DNA of 64,000 nucleotides from a virus. This document shows, one piece after another, positions 21,101-28,670 of the stretch (position 1 is its first letter; each line of letters opens with the position of its first letter). The translations under genes and the position numbers were made by a program. The stretch lies in the IMG/VR virus record IMGVR_UViG_3300006810_000041, positions 1 through 64,000 of that record; one strand, written 5' to 3'. A model generated the notes under the pieces. The model made no database searches and had not been told where the DNA came from. It saw only the letters and a program-made list of their open reading frames with translations.

Positions 21101-24100
21101 TTCAGCTAATTCAGTTCCAGAAAGGTTACTTACTTTAATGTTGTTTCTGTCAGCTTCAGACATTTCTCCTTCAGTTGAAGGGTTAAACCAGTCAGCCTCT
21201 GCTACCCAGCCTATTTTTTGTCCTTCACTATCTACATAAAACATAGGAACTTTTGCAATGTATTCATCAGTTTCAGAGAATTCTTCCATACTCATGTCTC
21301 CTCTATTCTCTTCAGCCCATTCTGCAAAAGATATTCTTTTAACTGTTCTTCCTTTATCATTTCTCACTGAAACCATAATACTTCCTATCTCTTCTGGGAC
21401 AGGTTTAGGAACAGTGACAATATCTCCTTTATTATTTTTGTCAGGATGTACAAGATTATTAATATTTGTGCCTGCTTCTTCATTTCTTTTTGCAATAGGA
21501 GCAGTAGTTCTACGAATATATACCTCTCCTGTTTCAGGGTCAGTTACTTCTTCTTCTGTAAACTCAAGTGCAGCATTATTAATCTTGTAAATCTCGTCAA
21601 AGACATTATCTCTTTTTTGAGTAACAACAGGAATTCCATTAGCATCACGATTAACTACCTCTGTTTCAGTGGTTGTTAAACCTAAAGCTTTTTCTTCTGT
21701 TTCTAATTTTTTAGTTTGCTCTGGAGATATTTCTAGAACTTCATTGGTAGCCATCTCAATTTTTTCATTAAGTAGGTTTGCCATCTCAACTGCAGCTATA
21801 TACTTTTCTTGAGCATTTACTTGACCTAAACCTGCATTGCTCCAAGCATTTGCAAATAAGGTTAAGTAGCTTTTGTAATCAGATATTGGTCCTCTACCAG
21901 CAACAGCTAATAAGAAATCTTCAAAAGTTACATCTCTACCTGTGGTTTTCTTAGCCTTTGCAACAAAATCTTTCATCTTGTTACCTATACTTACTAAAGG
22001 ATTACCTTGATTTTTACCTCCTAAAGATTCAATCATCTCATCTTCATCCATGTCCATAAAAATGTCCATAGGTGGAGCTTCAGGTGCATCTTCAATCATA
22101 CCTTCAATAGTTTCCATATCTTCTGATACTGCTTCTTTGAATTCCTCTGCTAACATTTCAACTTCTTGGTTTCTATCTGTTGAGACAGTGCCAAATGGAG
22201 TTGTAGTCACAGGAGGTGCAGCCTCTGGGATGCCAGTATCAGTGATTTCATTCCCCTCAACAGTCTCTGGACTGTCCTCAGGGCTAACCTCTTCTGTGGG
22301 TTCTTCTACTATTGGAGCAGCTTTTTCTTTAGCTTCTTGTTGAGCTATTTGTAGTATTTCTACTGCTTCCATTGTTTTAAGGACTTTCTTCTTACTCGAA
22401 TTAGAAATAGACTTACCATAAGCTTCTTCTATTGCTGTCTCTAAGCTCATTTGTTCTACTCCTTCTTTTTTCTGTTGTTCTAAATGACGTTTTGCAAACA
22501 CCATCATAGAAGCCTCATCCTTATATCTTTTTATTTTTGTAGGTGATTTTTCACCTTCTATCTTTTTATTTAAAACCCTAAGACCTTTTTCTGTATCTTC
22601 CATAAGACCATCCCACATAAGTCTTTGCCCTTCTTTCTGCTCATCACTTAGTAACTCAGAAGCATCAATAGCAGACAATTCTGCTCTAATACCTTCTTTA
22701 TTCTTTTCTAAGTTTCTTTTATTATATTCTAAGTTCAAAATAAATTCAGCATTAGGTAGCCCTTCAACTTTTTTCATACTTTTTTGAACAGCTTTTGCTT
22801 CAGTAATAGCCTGTATAGTTGCAGCAATAGTAGCTGCCTCTTTTTGTGTAGGAATTGTAGTTGGTGCTTGTTGCTTAGCTAAAGATTTTTCTAAAGCAGA
22901 AATGAACTCTTTGCCTTTACCATGTTTCATTGCCATAAAAGCTGCATTAAAGATTCTATTTTCTCGAATCTTATTAGCTTGTACAGTTTCACCTCTTTCA
23001 TCTAACTCCTTAATCTTGTTCTTATATTCTAGTTGGCTAAAGTTTCCACTTCCTGCAGCCATTAGTATTTCATCAAACTCTTCTTTTTCAAGACCTCCTT
23101 TTTGTAAGTCTTTCATTAACTCATTGAAATTCTTTTTAGTTTGTCTGTAATCTGCATCTAATTTCCTATTTATATAATTTTTACCTCTGATGGCAGTACC
23201 AACAGGGCTCATAATTATTTTTTGTAGTGGAGCTTGAGCTAAAACATTGAAATAGAAACTTCCATGAAGTAGTTCATCTTTTCTTGCTGCAGCTTCTTTG
23301 TCAGTTTCTCCCCAAACTGGGACTACCTGTACTGCAACTTCTTCTAATGCCTCTTCTAAGTTGCCACCAATAGTGACATTTCCTAATCTATTCCCAGAGA
23401 AGCTGTTCAAAGCTTCCATAGTTTTAGGGAAAGGCTTATTTATTTTATTTAGAATATTAGTAGGTCCTGCTGTGAAAGATTTTGTCTTTGAAACTAAATT
23501 TTTCCAAGTAGGTGTTTTTCTAAGTCCTTCAGTTAGTTTTCTAGTTACAAGGTTATTAGGAATACCTTTAAGAACATTAAGAGTTGCCACCTCTGAAGCA
23601 GATTCAACAAAGTTGCCTGTCCAAGATTTAGCCAGAGCACCTCCAACTGTTTGAGGCTCTTTCATCTCACTAAACATTTGTTTTAGGTATTTTAGATTAC
23701 TTTTTGTTGCTTCTAGTTGGTCTTCAGGAACAAGTCCACTATTTAATGCATCTTCATATAAAGTTATATCTCTTTGAACAGATTCATATTGCATTCTATC
23801 TGTTTCTAGAACTTTATTACCATCTTCATCAAAGCCCATATGAACTGTTCCATAATAATTGTCAATAGTATTTGCTAAATTAGAAGTATGTAGTGTAGCT
23901 TGAGTTGCAATATCTCCTACTAAACCTACTGTTCTTCCAATAGACTCTTTTACAACTTGCTTACCACCTGCAGTGGCTAATTTACTTGCAAAGTTAGACC
24001 CAACAGCTCCTGTAACACCTTTGGCAATGCCTTTACCAACAACTTTACCAGCCATTCTACCAAAGACACCACCAGCTAAATAAGATACAGAATGTCCTGC

Positions 24101-25264
24101 ACCATAAGTTAAATTATATAATGTACTTTGTTCTAAATCTAAACCACCCAATAAATCTATTCTTCCTAGATTCTCAACAGCTCTTTGTTCAGTAGGTGTT
24201 AGTTCTTCTCCATTCTCTAGTTTACCTATTAAATGGGCACGATACTTAACAGCATCATGAGCATCTCTTAACCCAAGTGTTCCCACATCAGTTAAAAATT
24301 CTTCACTGATTAAGTTATAAACATTTGCATCATCAACAAAAGAGTCTAAATAATTTATTTTAGATTGTAATTGTCGTCTAACATAATTATTAATATCTTG
24401 GTCTTCTCTACCAAATAGAGCACCAGCATTGGAATAATTTTCTTCATAGTCTTTATTGTAAAAATCTAATTCTTCTTTTAAGACATTACTTATTTTAGCA
24501 ATCTCAGGTTTTAAAAGATTTTTTCTTTTTTCATTTAACCCAACATACTCTTTTTTAAGGTCTTTATCATCCATTCCAACACCATCAGGAGTCAATGCAG
24601 CAATACCACTATATATGCCATCCCACATCCAATCTCCTAACTTGCTAAAAATATTTCTATCTTTATCCTTTTTTTCAGATGTGACACCTTTTAGTATAGT
24701 GTCCACATCTTCATCTACGTTTTCAATTTCTTTTATTCTATTCTCAGTAGGTAATACTTCTTTTAAAATATCAAAATTAATACCTTTGTCTTGAAACATA
24801 GTATCTTTTTGAATTTCAGTGAAGATTGTGTTTGTACTTAATGGCTCACCTGTCTCTAAATTATTAACTAGGTCCTCTTGAATAGCTTCTGATTTCTTTT
24901 CAGCAATCAAATCATCTTTAAGCATATAGGCTCCAGGCTCATTATCTTCAGCCTTTTTGTCCATATATTCAGTAAACACCTCATCAGACACATCATCAAG
25001 GTCAGCAAAAATTAAAGGATTTGCTTCATATTGAGTAATCTTTTCTTTTTGTTGATTTTTGGCTTCTTCAGCAGCAGTTCTATCTGATAAAATAGTTTCT
25101 TCAGCTTCTTTAAGATAATTATAATCTTCTTCTGAATCAAGAGAATTGTAAGCTTTACCATTAACTTCTACGTTAGATAAAAACTGACCTTCAGGACTTA
25201 ATATATTCCCATTCTCTACTATGTACCCAGCTAATTTGAGTTGTAAGATATCTTCTTCGTTCAT
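12185..25264 (-). CDS. Giant virion RNA polymerase polyprotein with zinc-peptidase motif (4359 aa)
   Basis: An uninterrupted frame of 4359 codons. The RNA polymerase identity rests on D3117-F-D-I-D3121, preceded by AQMGQ and followed by ALTAYQYNHV: the metal-binding DxDxD loop of the second double-psi barrel in single-chain phage/YonO-type polymerases. A conserved-looking KTSSFPLIPEL lies near 2745. Other regions: an acidic N-terminus; Gly/Ala-rich helices near 405-440; an acidic Pro/Thr linker near 975-1080; and, after the polymerase, H4121-E-S-L-H4125 (HExxH), a gluzincin-like metallopeptidase motif. The C-terminus ends with a linker containing ELPEGFMPEG. In crAss-like phages such polymerases are carried in the virion and transcribe early genes after ejection. 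The protease may process this or neighbouring polypeptides (inference). It starts 8 nt after the preceding stop. Confidence 0.85.
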   Translation of the reverse strand: MNEEDILQLKLAGYIVENGNILSPEGQFLSNVEVNGKAYNSLDSEEDYNYLKEAEETILSDRTAAEEAKNQQKEKITQYEANPLIFADLDDVSDEVFTEYMDKKAEDNEPGAYMLKDDLIAEKKSEAIQEDLVNNLETGEPLSTNTIFTEIQKDTMFQDKGINFDILKEVLPTENRIKEIENVDEDVDTILKGVTSEKKDKDRNIFSKLGDWMWDGIYSGIAALTPDGVGMDDKDLKKEYVGLNEKRKNLLKPEIAKISNVLKEELDFYNKDYEENYSNAGALFGREDQDINNYVRRQLQSKINYLDSFVDDANVYNLISEEFLTDVGTLGLRDAHDAVKYRAHLIGKLENGEELTPTEQRAVENLGRIDLLGGLDLEQSTLYNLTYGAGHSVSYLAGGVFGRMAGKVVGKGIAKGVTGAVGSNFASKLATAGGKQVVKESIGRTVGLVGDIATQATLHTSNLANTIDNYYGTVHMGFDEDGNKVLETDRMQYESVQRDITLYEDALNSGLVPEDQLEATKSNLKYLKQMFSEMKEPQTVGGALAKSWTGNFVESASEVATLNVLKGIPNNLVTRKLTEGLRKTPTWKNLVSKTKSFTAGPTNILNKINKPFPKTMEALNSFSGNRLGNVTIGGNLEEALEEVAVQVVPVWGETDKEAAARKDELLHGSFYFNVLAQAPLQKIIMSPVGTAIRGKNYINRKLDADYRQTKKNFNELMKDLQKGGLEKEEFDEILMAAGSGNFSQLEYKNKIKELDERGETVQANKIRENRIFNAAFMAMKHGKGKEFISALEKSLAKQQAPTTIPTQKEAATIAATIQAITEAKAVQKSMKKVEGLPNAEFILNLEYNKRNLEKNKEGIRAELSAIDASELLSDEQKEGQRLMWDGLMEDTEKGLRVLNKKIEGEKSPTKIKRYKDEASMMVFAKRHLEQQKKEGVEQMSLETAIEEAYGKSISNSSKKKVLKTMEAVEILQIAQQEAKEKAAPIVEEPTEEVSPEDSPETVEGNEITDTGIPEAAPPVTTTPFGTVSTDRNQEVEMLAEEFKEAVSEDMETIEGMIEDAPEAPPMDIFMDMDEDEMIESLGGKNQGNPLVSIGNKMKDFVAKAKKTTGRDVTFEDFLLAVAGRGPISDYKSYLTLFANAWSNAGLGQVNAQEKYIAAVEMANLLNEKIEMATNEVLEISPEQTKKLETEEKALGLTTTETEVVNRDANGIPVVTQKRDNVFDEIYKINNAALEFTEEEVTDPETGEVYIRRTTAPIAKRNEEAGTNINNLVHPDKNNKGDIVTVPKPVPEEIGSIMVSVRNDKGRTVKRISFAEWAEENRGDMSMEEFSETDEYIAKVPMFYVDSEGQKIGWVAEADWFNPSTEGEMSEADRNNIKVSNLSGTELAEIERKKQSALSLRKEILAGNVEQFEIVSDGTSFVRLYFKQDEEGNTIPPKPLSEVAPDSQIAIMGVNGLHFVDGQTQISTDDIINWGDSDSGFSRKVEKVSADGKSKKFVVENANKAVYLQHVATVNGVKKYEISLTQRQNDENGAGVPKSVIETVRILAAANTILMNDTFSVKKPGNIPFIAKDNPYRMTKEQAQQIHDKVKKETGLSLSTSLNELIEGLVNIKDAKGGKVSSGLTIASLSNRWDKDNGHAVKDSQFVENTKFGRDTHLGKIVSIAKTDNGQFEVNVIAESYIDYLKDTHKTNMMGYNVGTSDNPVYTPAIQQAVRIKPIRKVKPVNEIVEENTTAPTVIQKTEKIVEEVNNMDEIAEVLDIEVETKTEEQKVAREAALNKAIATIEALGGQVNTVEESDELIVSEMTSAQNVTDSILITEGLTVEQEEDLIGSLAAELADKNADYKQIMMNLNSDLAHANTAITNSKNDLIDFKGNPTVDAVLNSLNTLSTQIQKVRENRDRLLAEASDRGRRDSFVVDVYEETEGMSEKDYVKKSNEALPVDKLGTALKRIFAKVETGQKGFLGRNKIAPFKSMYDTVLLTLSESIGATTDFKDMMNILREYSDSNYWMKSLIEKLEASDEQIQNAFVYNMHAQKVTAYFSGFTQNNNTLNATFYESNSNSAVRAIKRNWQDNFNRTALNDMGQLNLEEVNRLYNEYLSWGKSPEKQDSDTLRYWLDNFGIRLSEKTMEQLMLGELRIVKDGVAVKQPFKALFEHSAGVFNILNEYLIKNKDAKGDLGFSTNTKLNPFSDMHSLLEQLAYLEAKNNNKYASTTRRSGGKTLSEVENMTYFYQQIRKLKNSVLSKNSYVDKLRKTSFAQDSYMLRMLKEDPEFVEAFDHGLMDLMALKDIYKDSPMFASIEELSEEDYQLALRIAFQAKGRDAKMDKKTGFKIRLSNMNTLTNSDKGRMVMLKTFVYDFFRSEQAFDKDEKGNFVFSDNLNELMWNDYVMPELRRMHTFINSNQVTDIKGYSEGAVRFNVFPVLNTITNKKGQTIKEAIEAGASLEQIKEQFKTDATKEVEKNTFAEAEKVSTKRKTNNDAEYLAGRKVGTPEEKNFLAEVDFILNSKLSSMNYMQMVAGDPALYYKSKADSTSKNLKEATKASMQSAINLGKRMAAMIAPGKNLANSKGNKYIQLFMDDIYGSASNLEDIIGWHYPVEEIDEMNPETKMSYRAMIKVSVSGDTKYDKILKAQFDTVSDFIVIESTDAQEYSSVKEHLYILEKQGRLPQETINEIREKIDMQHKFYHTKSNVGKPIPAELSLSTIINSKNKAIDGKTQLEILLQPIKPVYTGSMLEGDVNRIVYIKTSSFPLIPELTAGTKLDKLRVQMERIELETGKTVRAVHHSGAKVGGFTADKTITNFDDVITAENHMVLDREHFKIQQDVPSKAGKPQDDYVSMGTQIFKLLFGDGIDTMEGFEFDGEPITGQELKEKFFQTFSGMVNMKRGDLLESLGLDKNMVPKNLAKSKELLQKLLIAEAKSRGFAKQDLKALELVGKNKNFRLPLWASGNSNKFEAMLNALINNKIFRQKIPGNKFVTASEGNMELQEGIEGYQHMSKVIRIGNYKGGELQSTTTKDGKLLKAQVLMPSRIKLGGRLVDIFDDFIEETGEGTYIKLVDGAYQLKTEMMDEKLLEQFVFRIPTSSHGLGSAVEIAGFLPPESGDLVITPKSFVAQMGQDFDIDALTAYQYNHVVREDGRIEKLTQENKDVYLEEKKRQIADLEQSIRQNGKYGPETAILFNDILASLLGEEESLAFNMYPETEEELQEAIKKLKSEIPKNMDKKLLENDFIQIHISVFSNPAAQQKINKALSMAFAEGQAEDIEELIQSLEEEGTTFDMLSPEYQRVKMDNGSTGQVAIGIYAKAITLHSNMQQALVKGGVHLTRKVFKNGKLKKTRAGIAIGNLYSSGNFGTDMTISNSKNKTILGLRRAISTVLDERANTATDNEKAQILGKTGLNHKSAIAVDSMLAMLGFDAEHQIIGKASGYTATEKPSEFNEDNPFHRSKKIAGGKTIYYKEYSIPYLLHSQPIVKEFFALLGEKESISAEEFSMNPKGEVIQELILKYGGPEYTIVNGEYGIMIPAQDGTDRMYFESSQRNEEFTGQRLADNIKLGDKADTIQQLEILALYTQLMTDADGIKEANKHVDLDNLGKSMWESSTKEEEFREYFTNLEANSNLEGIENLVGEFYERFEVEQMEEADQEGLLYLGDNIFLKPTTNQGVMIGSALSLSANIFNGLFPAKSVYLNKVVNKILANSRINPNNSFAVIKAKEKIFQEVKKYLTSAEILGLFNTNAKEVRENLFIDVPGYNTSLSSYTDYVLAAGLKKNESSEYKAGLDKVRGNLFLNLLNFQYGENGKPSLITFNNQESFEANQEAIYTAFKELIAEDISLPRIMRNGKSEYYSTRLLAQELIAYSYSSGGVIQGAVEFHKFLPIEYLDDMVTKTAQGKEMTPSTVLRRFHTLFNNDDNNVVFLEEFEQQFYQNNPGIAAQHKLKRSPIKEGGEFYTLKFSTEGPLPTYISERAPNVGGKNRSKLKQHQWKLYKLDSASKVYYPITTLGTFGMAEYEYQNQNLTSSMLEKEFVNNKASGIEVQMREDDILGELPGEGTPLVDAVGMIANGEFGDSQRLIQIAKFIGPLLKTQDTLKYNQGNVFAKGSTGKKTGQVSLNTDKISSREDYAITLLHESLHNLTSRFMTEFLNEDGTVKKNAPSEMYTFMNVYNQYKTELRKLDPDKYDQFMKEFTAYKEKRKNNESVRPDGFTLKGDEFEAYYAMVNPKEFLAVTLSNENDHFKKLANQMDYYSKVKGFRNKLVDIITRIVNIIAKRENLRENSVALQAIQESLMVVKAGSKFNYQAQKSITPDFMPPDIRDDIGMPAGRLAEIEAMMLQDSQLQELPEGFMPEGASAGASFLSVTEDINNKCK

Positions 25265-25271
25265 AAATTTT

Positions 25272-27128
25272 TTATTTTATTGATGTGTAATCTCCCTCTT
25301 TAGTTCTGTTGATTCTAAATACCATAGGACCTTCAGAGGTTGTTACATGAATGTTGAGTTTTTGGTTCTCAGTTTTTCTTTGTAGTGGACTATTTGATTT
25401 GTATTTTTTGGTTGTTGAAAGACTCATTTTATTAATATCAAAGTCTTCTTGAACTCCAACAACTTCTGTGGCTTTTTCTGTACCTGCTTTTTTACCTGCT
25501 TCATACTCTCCATTAGGGTCATATTCAGATAAAGGAACATCTTCTCCATCTACTGTTCTAATTTTAATTAAGTTACCTGAGGAGCTTTTCCAAGCAGCAA
25601 TTTTCTCTCCATTTGATACTACAAATAAAGGTTTTTCTACTGTCTTTTTAGTAGGTATTAAAGTCTCTGCTGTTTTTTCAAATTCAGCTTTAGTCATATT
25701 CTTGACTGTTCCATCAGGTAAAGTAACCTGTCCCACTAAAGTAGGAGGAATAAGACTATAAGTATCTTCTTTAAATGTTTTCTTTTCTTTACTGGTCATA
25801 ACAGCAGCATCATATACTTCTTTTTTGTTCTCAGCAAAGTTAATCAGATTATTAATTTCTGAAGGTAAGTATCCATTTTCAATCATACTTTTAGTAGCAT
25901 CTCGTCTTTGCTCTAAAGGTAATGCTAAAATGTCAAGAGTCTCTTTATACTCAGCCTCTACTGCTGCATTAAGAGCTTCTTCATCTGTCTGTACACCTGC
26001 AGTTGCAGCTTCAGTTTGAGGTGCATCCCCACTTACAGGAACTTCAGTAGTAAAATTACCTGAAGCCAATAATCTTTCTCTAATAGAGTTTTTAAAGTTT
26101 TTAGCTGAAGCATTATAGGCAGTAGCTTCCATATCAGTTTCAGTTTTATTTTCTTCAGGCACAGGAATCATATCTCTATCAATAGTAACTTGTCCTGTAT
26201 CTTCTATTTCATCCATTTCTTTATTATATCTACCCCAAGCCATAGAAAGACTTTGTCTTTGAGCAGCAGTACCATCTTTGGATAAAATATTTTCTGCTGT
26301 ATCTTTTTGTTCAAATTCTAAAGACTTAATAAAATCTTGTTTAAATGTTTCTCTTGATTCATAGAAAGTTCTATCTCTTTCTTCAGGTGTAATAACTCCT
26401 TGGTCAACTTGCCAATCTAGTCTTTGCAACAAAGCTTTCTCCCATTTACCTACACCAGTAGAATTTTCAAAGATATCGTCTAGTTTATCCTCCTCAATAA
26501 ATTTTCTGTCTCCTGTATCAGTTGTAAAATACCAACCATCAGTTCTATTAGTTTTTGTTTTTATAGAGTTAGCTGTGATTACAGCTTTCTTATCTTTAAT
26601 GAATTTCTCTTCATCTAACTTCTCATATATATGCATACCTTCTTGATAAACATTGTCTTCCTCAGCATCAGACCCTTTAAATAGGTGGTCCAATTGAGCA
26701 AGGGCAACAGCTTTTTGTTCTGCACCTATATCAGTTCTAGCCTCTATTTTCTTTCTTTCAGCTTCTCGTAAACTATAATTTCTGTCTGCAGCCTCTAAGA
26801 ATCCAGTGCTAATTTCTTTTTCAAACTTTCTTTTAGCAGCATCAATTTGCCTCATATAAGCACTTCTATGCTGAGGGTTAGCTTGAATTTGCTGAGCTAT
26901 TTTATCAGCCTCTGCTCTATATTCATTGAGAATAGCATTTCTTTTCTCTTTGTCTTTCTCAGTATATTTTTTATCTTCACCTAACACATCAAATTCATCA
27001 ATGGTAGCATTATCTTGTTCTACTTGTAGGTCTTTAGTTTGTAAAGCTCTTGCAATTAGTTCATAAGGTGCTTTGTAAATAATATCATCTACAAAGGTAG
27101 GTTTAGCAGTTTCATAGTATCTTCCCAT
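25272..27128 (-). CDS. 618-aa large helical virion protein (cargo-like)
   Basis: A highly charged, mainly helical protein. Residues 50-200 form long Lys/Glu-rich helices with coiled-coil character; an Ala/Thr/Glu-rich linker lies around 365-385; the C-terminal 100 residues look beta-rich with a basic end (KYKSNSPLQRK onward). There are no enzyme motifs. It lies between the cargo-like 503-aa protein and the polymerase polyprotein with only 2-8 nt spacing, the place of internal/ejected proteins in crAss-like genomes. Virion location is inferred from this order. Confidence 0.7.
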   Translation of the reverse strand: MGRYYETAKPTFVDDIIYKAPYELIARALQTKDLQVEQDNATIDEFDVLGEDKKYTEKDKEKRNAILNEYRAEADKIAQQIQANPQHRSAYMRQIDAAKRKFEKEISTGFLEAADRNYSLREAERKKIEARTDIGAEQKAVALAQLDHLFKGSDAEEDNVYQEGMHIYEKLDEEKFIKDKKAVITANSIKTKTNRTDGWYFTTDTGDRKFIEEDKLDDIFENSTGVGKWEKALLQRLDWQVDQGVITPEERDRTFYESRETFKQDFIKSLEFEQKDTAENILSKDGTAAQRQSLSMAWGRYNKEMDEIEDTGQVTIDRDMIPVPEENKTETDMEATAYNASAKNFKNSIRERLLASGNFTTEVPVSGDAPQTEAATAGVQTDEEALNAAVEAEYKETLDILALPLEQRRDATKSMIENGYLPSEINNLINFAENKKEVYDAAVMTSKEKKTFKEDTYSLIPPTLVGQVTLPDGTVKNMTKAEFEKTAETLIPTKKTVEKPLFVVSNGEKIAAWKSSSGNLIKIRTVDGEDVPLSEYDPNGEYEAGKKAGTEKATEVVGVQEDFDINKMSLSTTKKYKSNSPLQRKTENQKLNIHVTTSEGPMVFRINRTKEGDYTSIK

Positions 27129-27130
27129 AA

Positions 27131-28642
27131 TTAATCAGTTGTTTTTTCAGTTGTTGCACCAGGTAAAAGACTTTCAAGGTATGCTTCTACTGTCTTAAAA
27201 CCTAATGATTGTGCATAAGCTAAACTTTCTTCTACACTCATTTCTCTATCTCCACTTTTAAGAAGGATATTACCATTACTATCAACTCTATAATTTTTTG
27301 AAGTTTGATTAAGTAAATTTTCAGAAACAGTATTTGCTTTATTTTGATTAAGCATTTTTCCTGCTTGTTGAATGCCTTGTCCTTTACTTGCAATATCTTT
27401 AGCTAATTGAGAGTAGTAATTATCTCTGTCTCGTCTATCAGCATCATCTCTAGTTTGCTCTCCTGTCATTACTTGTAAATCTTGCTCATTCTCTAAACCT
27501 GCTTGTCTTGTAAGCATGTTCATCATTTGTGTGGCAAACTTATCATAGATATCCCCTTTTGCTTTGTCAGCATTAAGTTGAGTAGCTGTGTCTAATGCTC
27601 TCATAACATTTACACCTCTTGCTGATTGTCTGTTTTGTAGAGTAGCTTTAGTTCTACTAGATTCAATATCTTGTAAAGCATTATCTTGTACACTTCCTAT
27701 ATAACTTTTTGCTGACTCCATTGTATCTAAAGCGTCCACACCAAAATCTTTAAAAGCATTTATATTAGGAGTATCTCCTGCTCTTTGTTCTTGTGTGTTT
27801 TTCATAGGTTCAAATGCTGAATACAATGTACCAGCCAAACCTACTAAATCTCCTCCTGTGAAATTCAGACTTCCTTTTTCTCCTGTTTCTGAATCACCAA
27901 AAAGTCCTTTAAAGAATGTACCAAAACTAGCTTCTTGAGGGGTTCCTGGGTTGACTTTAGCAGTTGTCATTCCATGTAATAGTTTTACCACATGTTGTAA
28001 TCTTTTATCTTTTTCTTGTTCCATAGCGTTGTTTTCTTGTGTTCTTTTTAGAGTTTGATTAAGAACCACATCATGAGAATTTGACCCTTTTAATAGGTCT
28101 GTTAAAGTTTTTTCCTTCTTCATTCTGGCTAATCTTCTCTCAGCCATTGTTTTTCCACTCACTTTAATCCTCTTAGAAAAAATATCTGTTCCTTCTGGTA
28201 AATTTGTATTTATACCACCATCTTCATGTGAAGGACCTTCAAAATCAATTAGTCCACCATCAGGCAACTCTGCTACCTCATCTCCTTCAACTTCCACTGG
28301 CACTTCTCCTGCTGTTCCTCCAAAAGCTGCTCTACTAACCACTGCTCCTGGTATTTCCATCATACCTTTTGTGTTGTTTCCTCCAAATATATTTCCCATT
28401 CCTTCTCCTATTCCTTGTCCAACACCACCTAAGCCTCCTGCTTGAGACATTCCATATTGGATTGCCATATTCCCAAACAAGTCTAAACCTTTAGCCCACT
28501 GATTGTCAGCAGCTTCAGCTTTTGCTTTTGCCATCATGATATCATTTTCTACCATAGTTTCAGCAGGACTTTCAATATAATGTCTTACAACACCATTTTT
28601 TCCTGTTCCCAATTGATATTTCTTAACTTTTTTCTTTTTCAT
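27131..28642 (-). CDS. 503-aa cargo protein (crAss gp45-like)
   Basis: The basic N-terminus (MKKKKVKKYQLG) is followed by a Gly/Met-rich stretch (60-100) and a compact motif region: VEVEGDE (116-122) then GPSHEDGGI (136-144) and LPEGTDIFSK (148-157). This pattern, an E-rich 'VEGGE' followed by 'GPSHexGGI', is typical of a conserved crAss-like virion protein downstream of the muzzle gene. The rest is helical and Gln/Asn-rich. Role: probably stored inside capsid or tail and ejected with DNA. The motif recognition is from memory of the family; homology should be tested by profile search. Confidence 0.72.
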   Translation of the reverse strand: MKKKKVKKYQLGTGKNGVVRHYIESPAETMVENDIMMAKAKAEAADNQWAKGLDLFGNMAIQYGMSQAGGLGGVGQGIGEGMGNIFGGNNTKGMMEIPGAVVSRAAFGGTAGEVPVEVEGDEVAELPDGGLIDFEGPSHEDGGINTNLPEGTDIFSKRIKVSGKTMAERRLARMKKEKTLTDLLKGSNSHDVVLNQTLKRTQENNAMEQEKDKRLQHVVKLLHGMTTAKVNPGTPQEASFGTFFKGLFGDSETGEKGSLNFTGGDLVGLAGTLYSAFEPMKNTQEQRAGDTPNINAFKDFGVDALDTMESAKSYIGSVQDNALQDIESSRTKATLQNRQSARGVNVMRALDTATQLNADKAKGDIYDKFATQMMNMLTRQAGLENEQDLQVMTGEQTRDDADRRDRDNYYSQLAKDIASKGQGIQQAGKMLNQNKANTVSENLLNQTSKNYRVDSNGNILLKSGDREMSVEESLAYAQSLGFKTVEAYLESLLPGATTEKTTD

Positions 28643-28670
28643 ATTTATCTTAATTAATTAATTTAAAACT

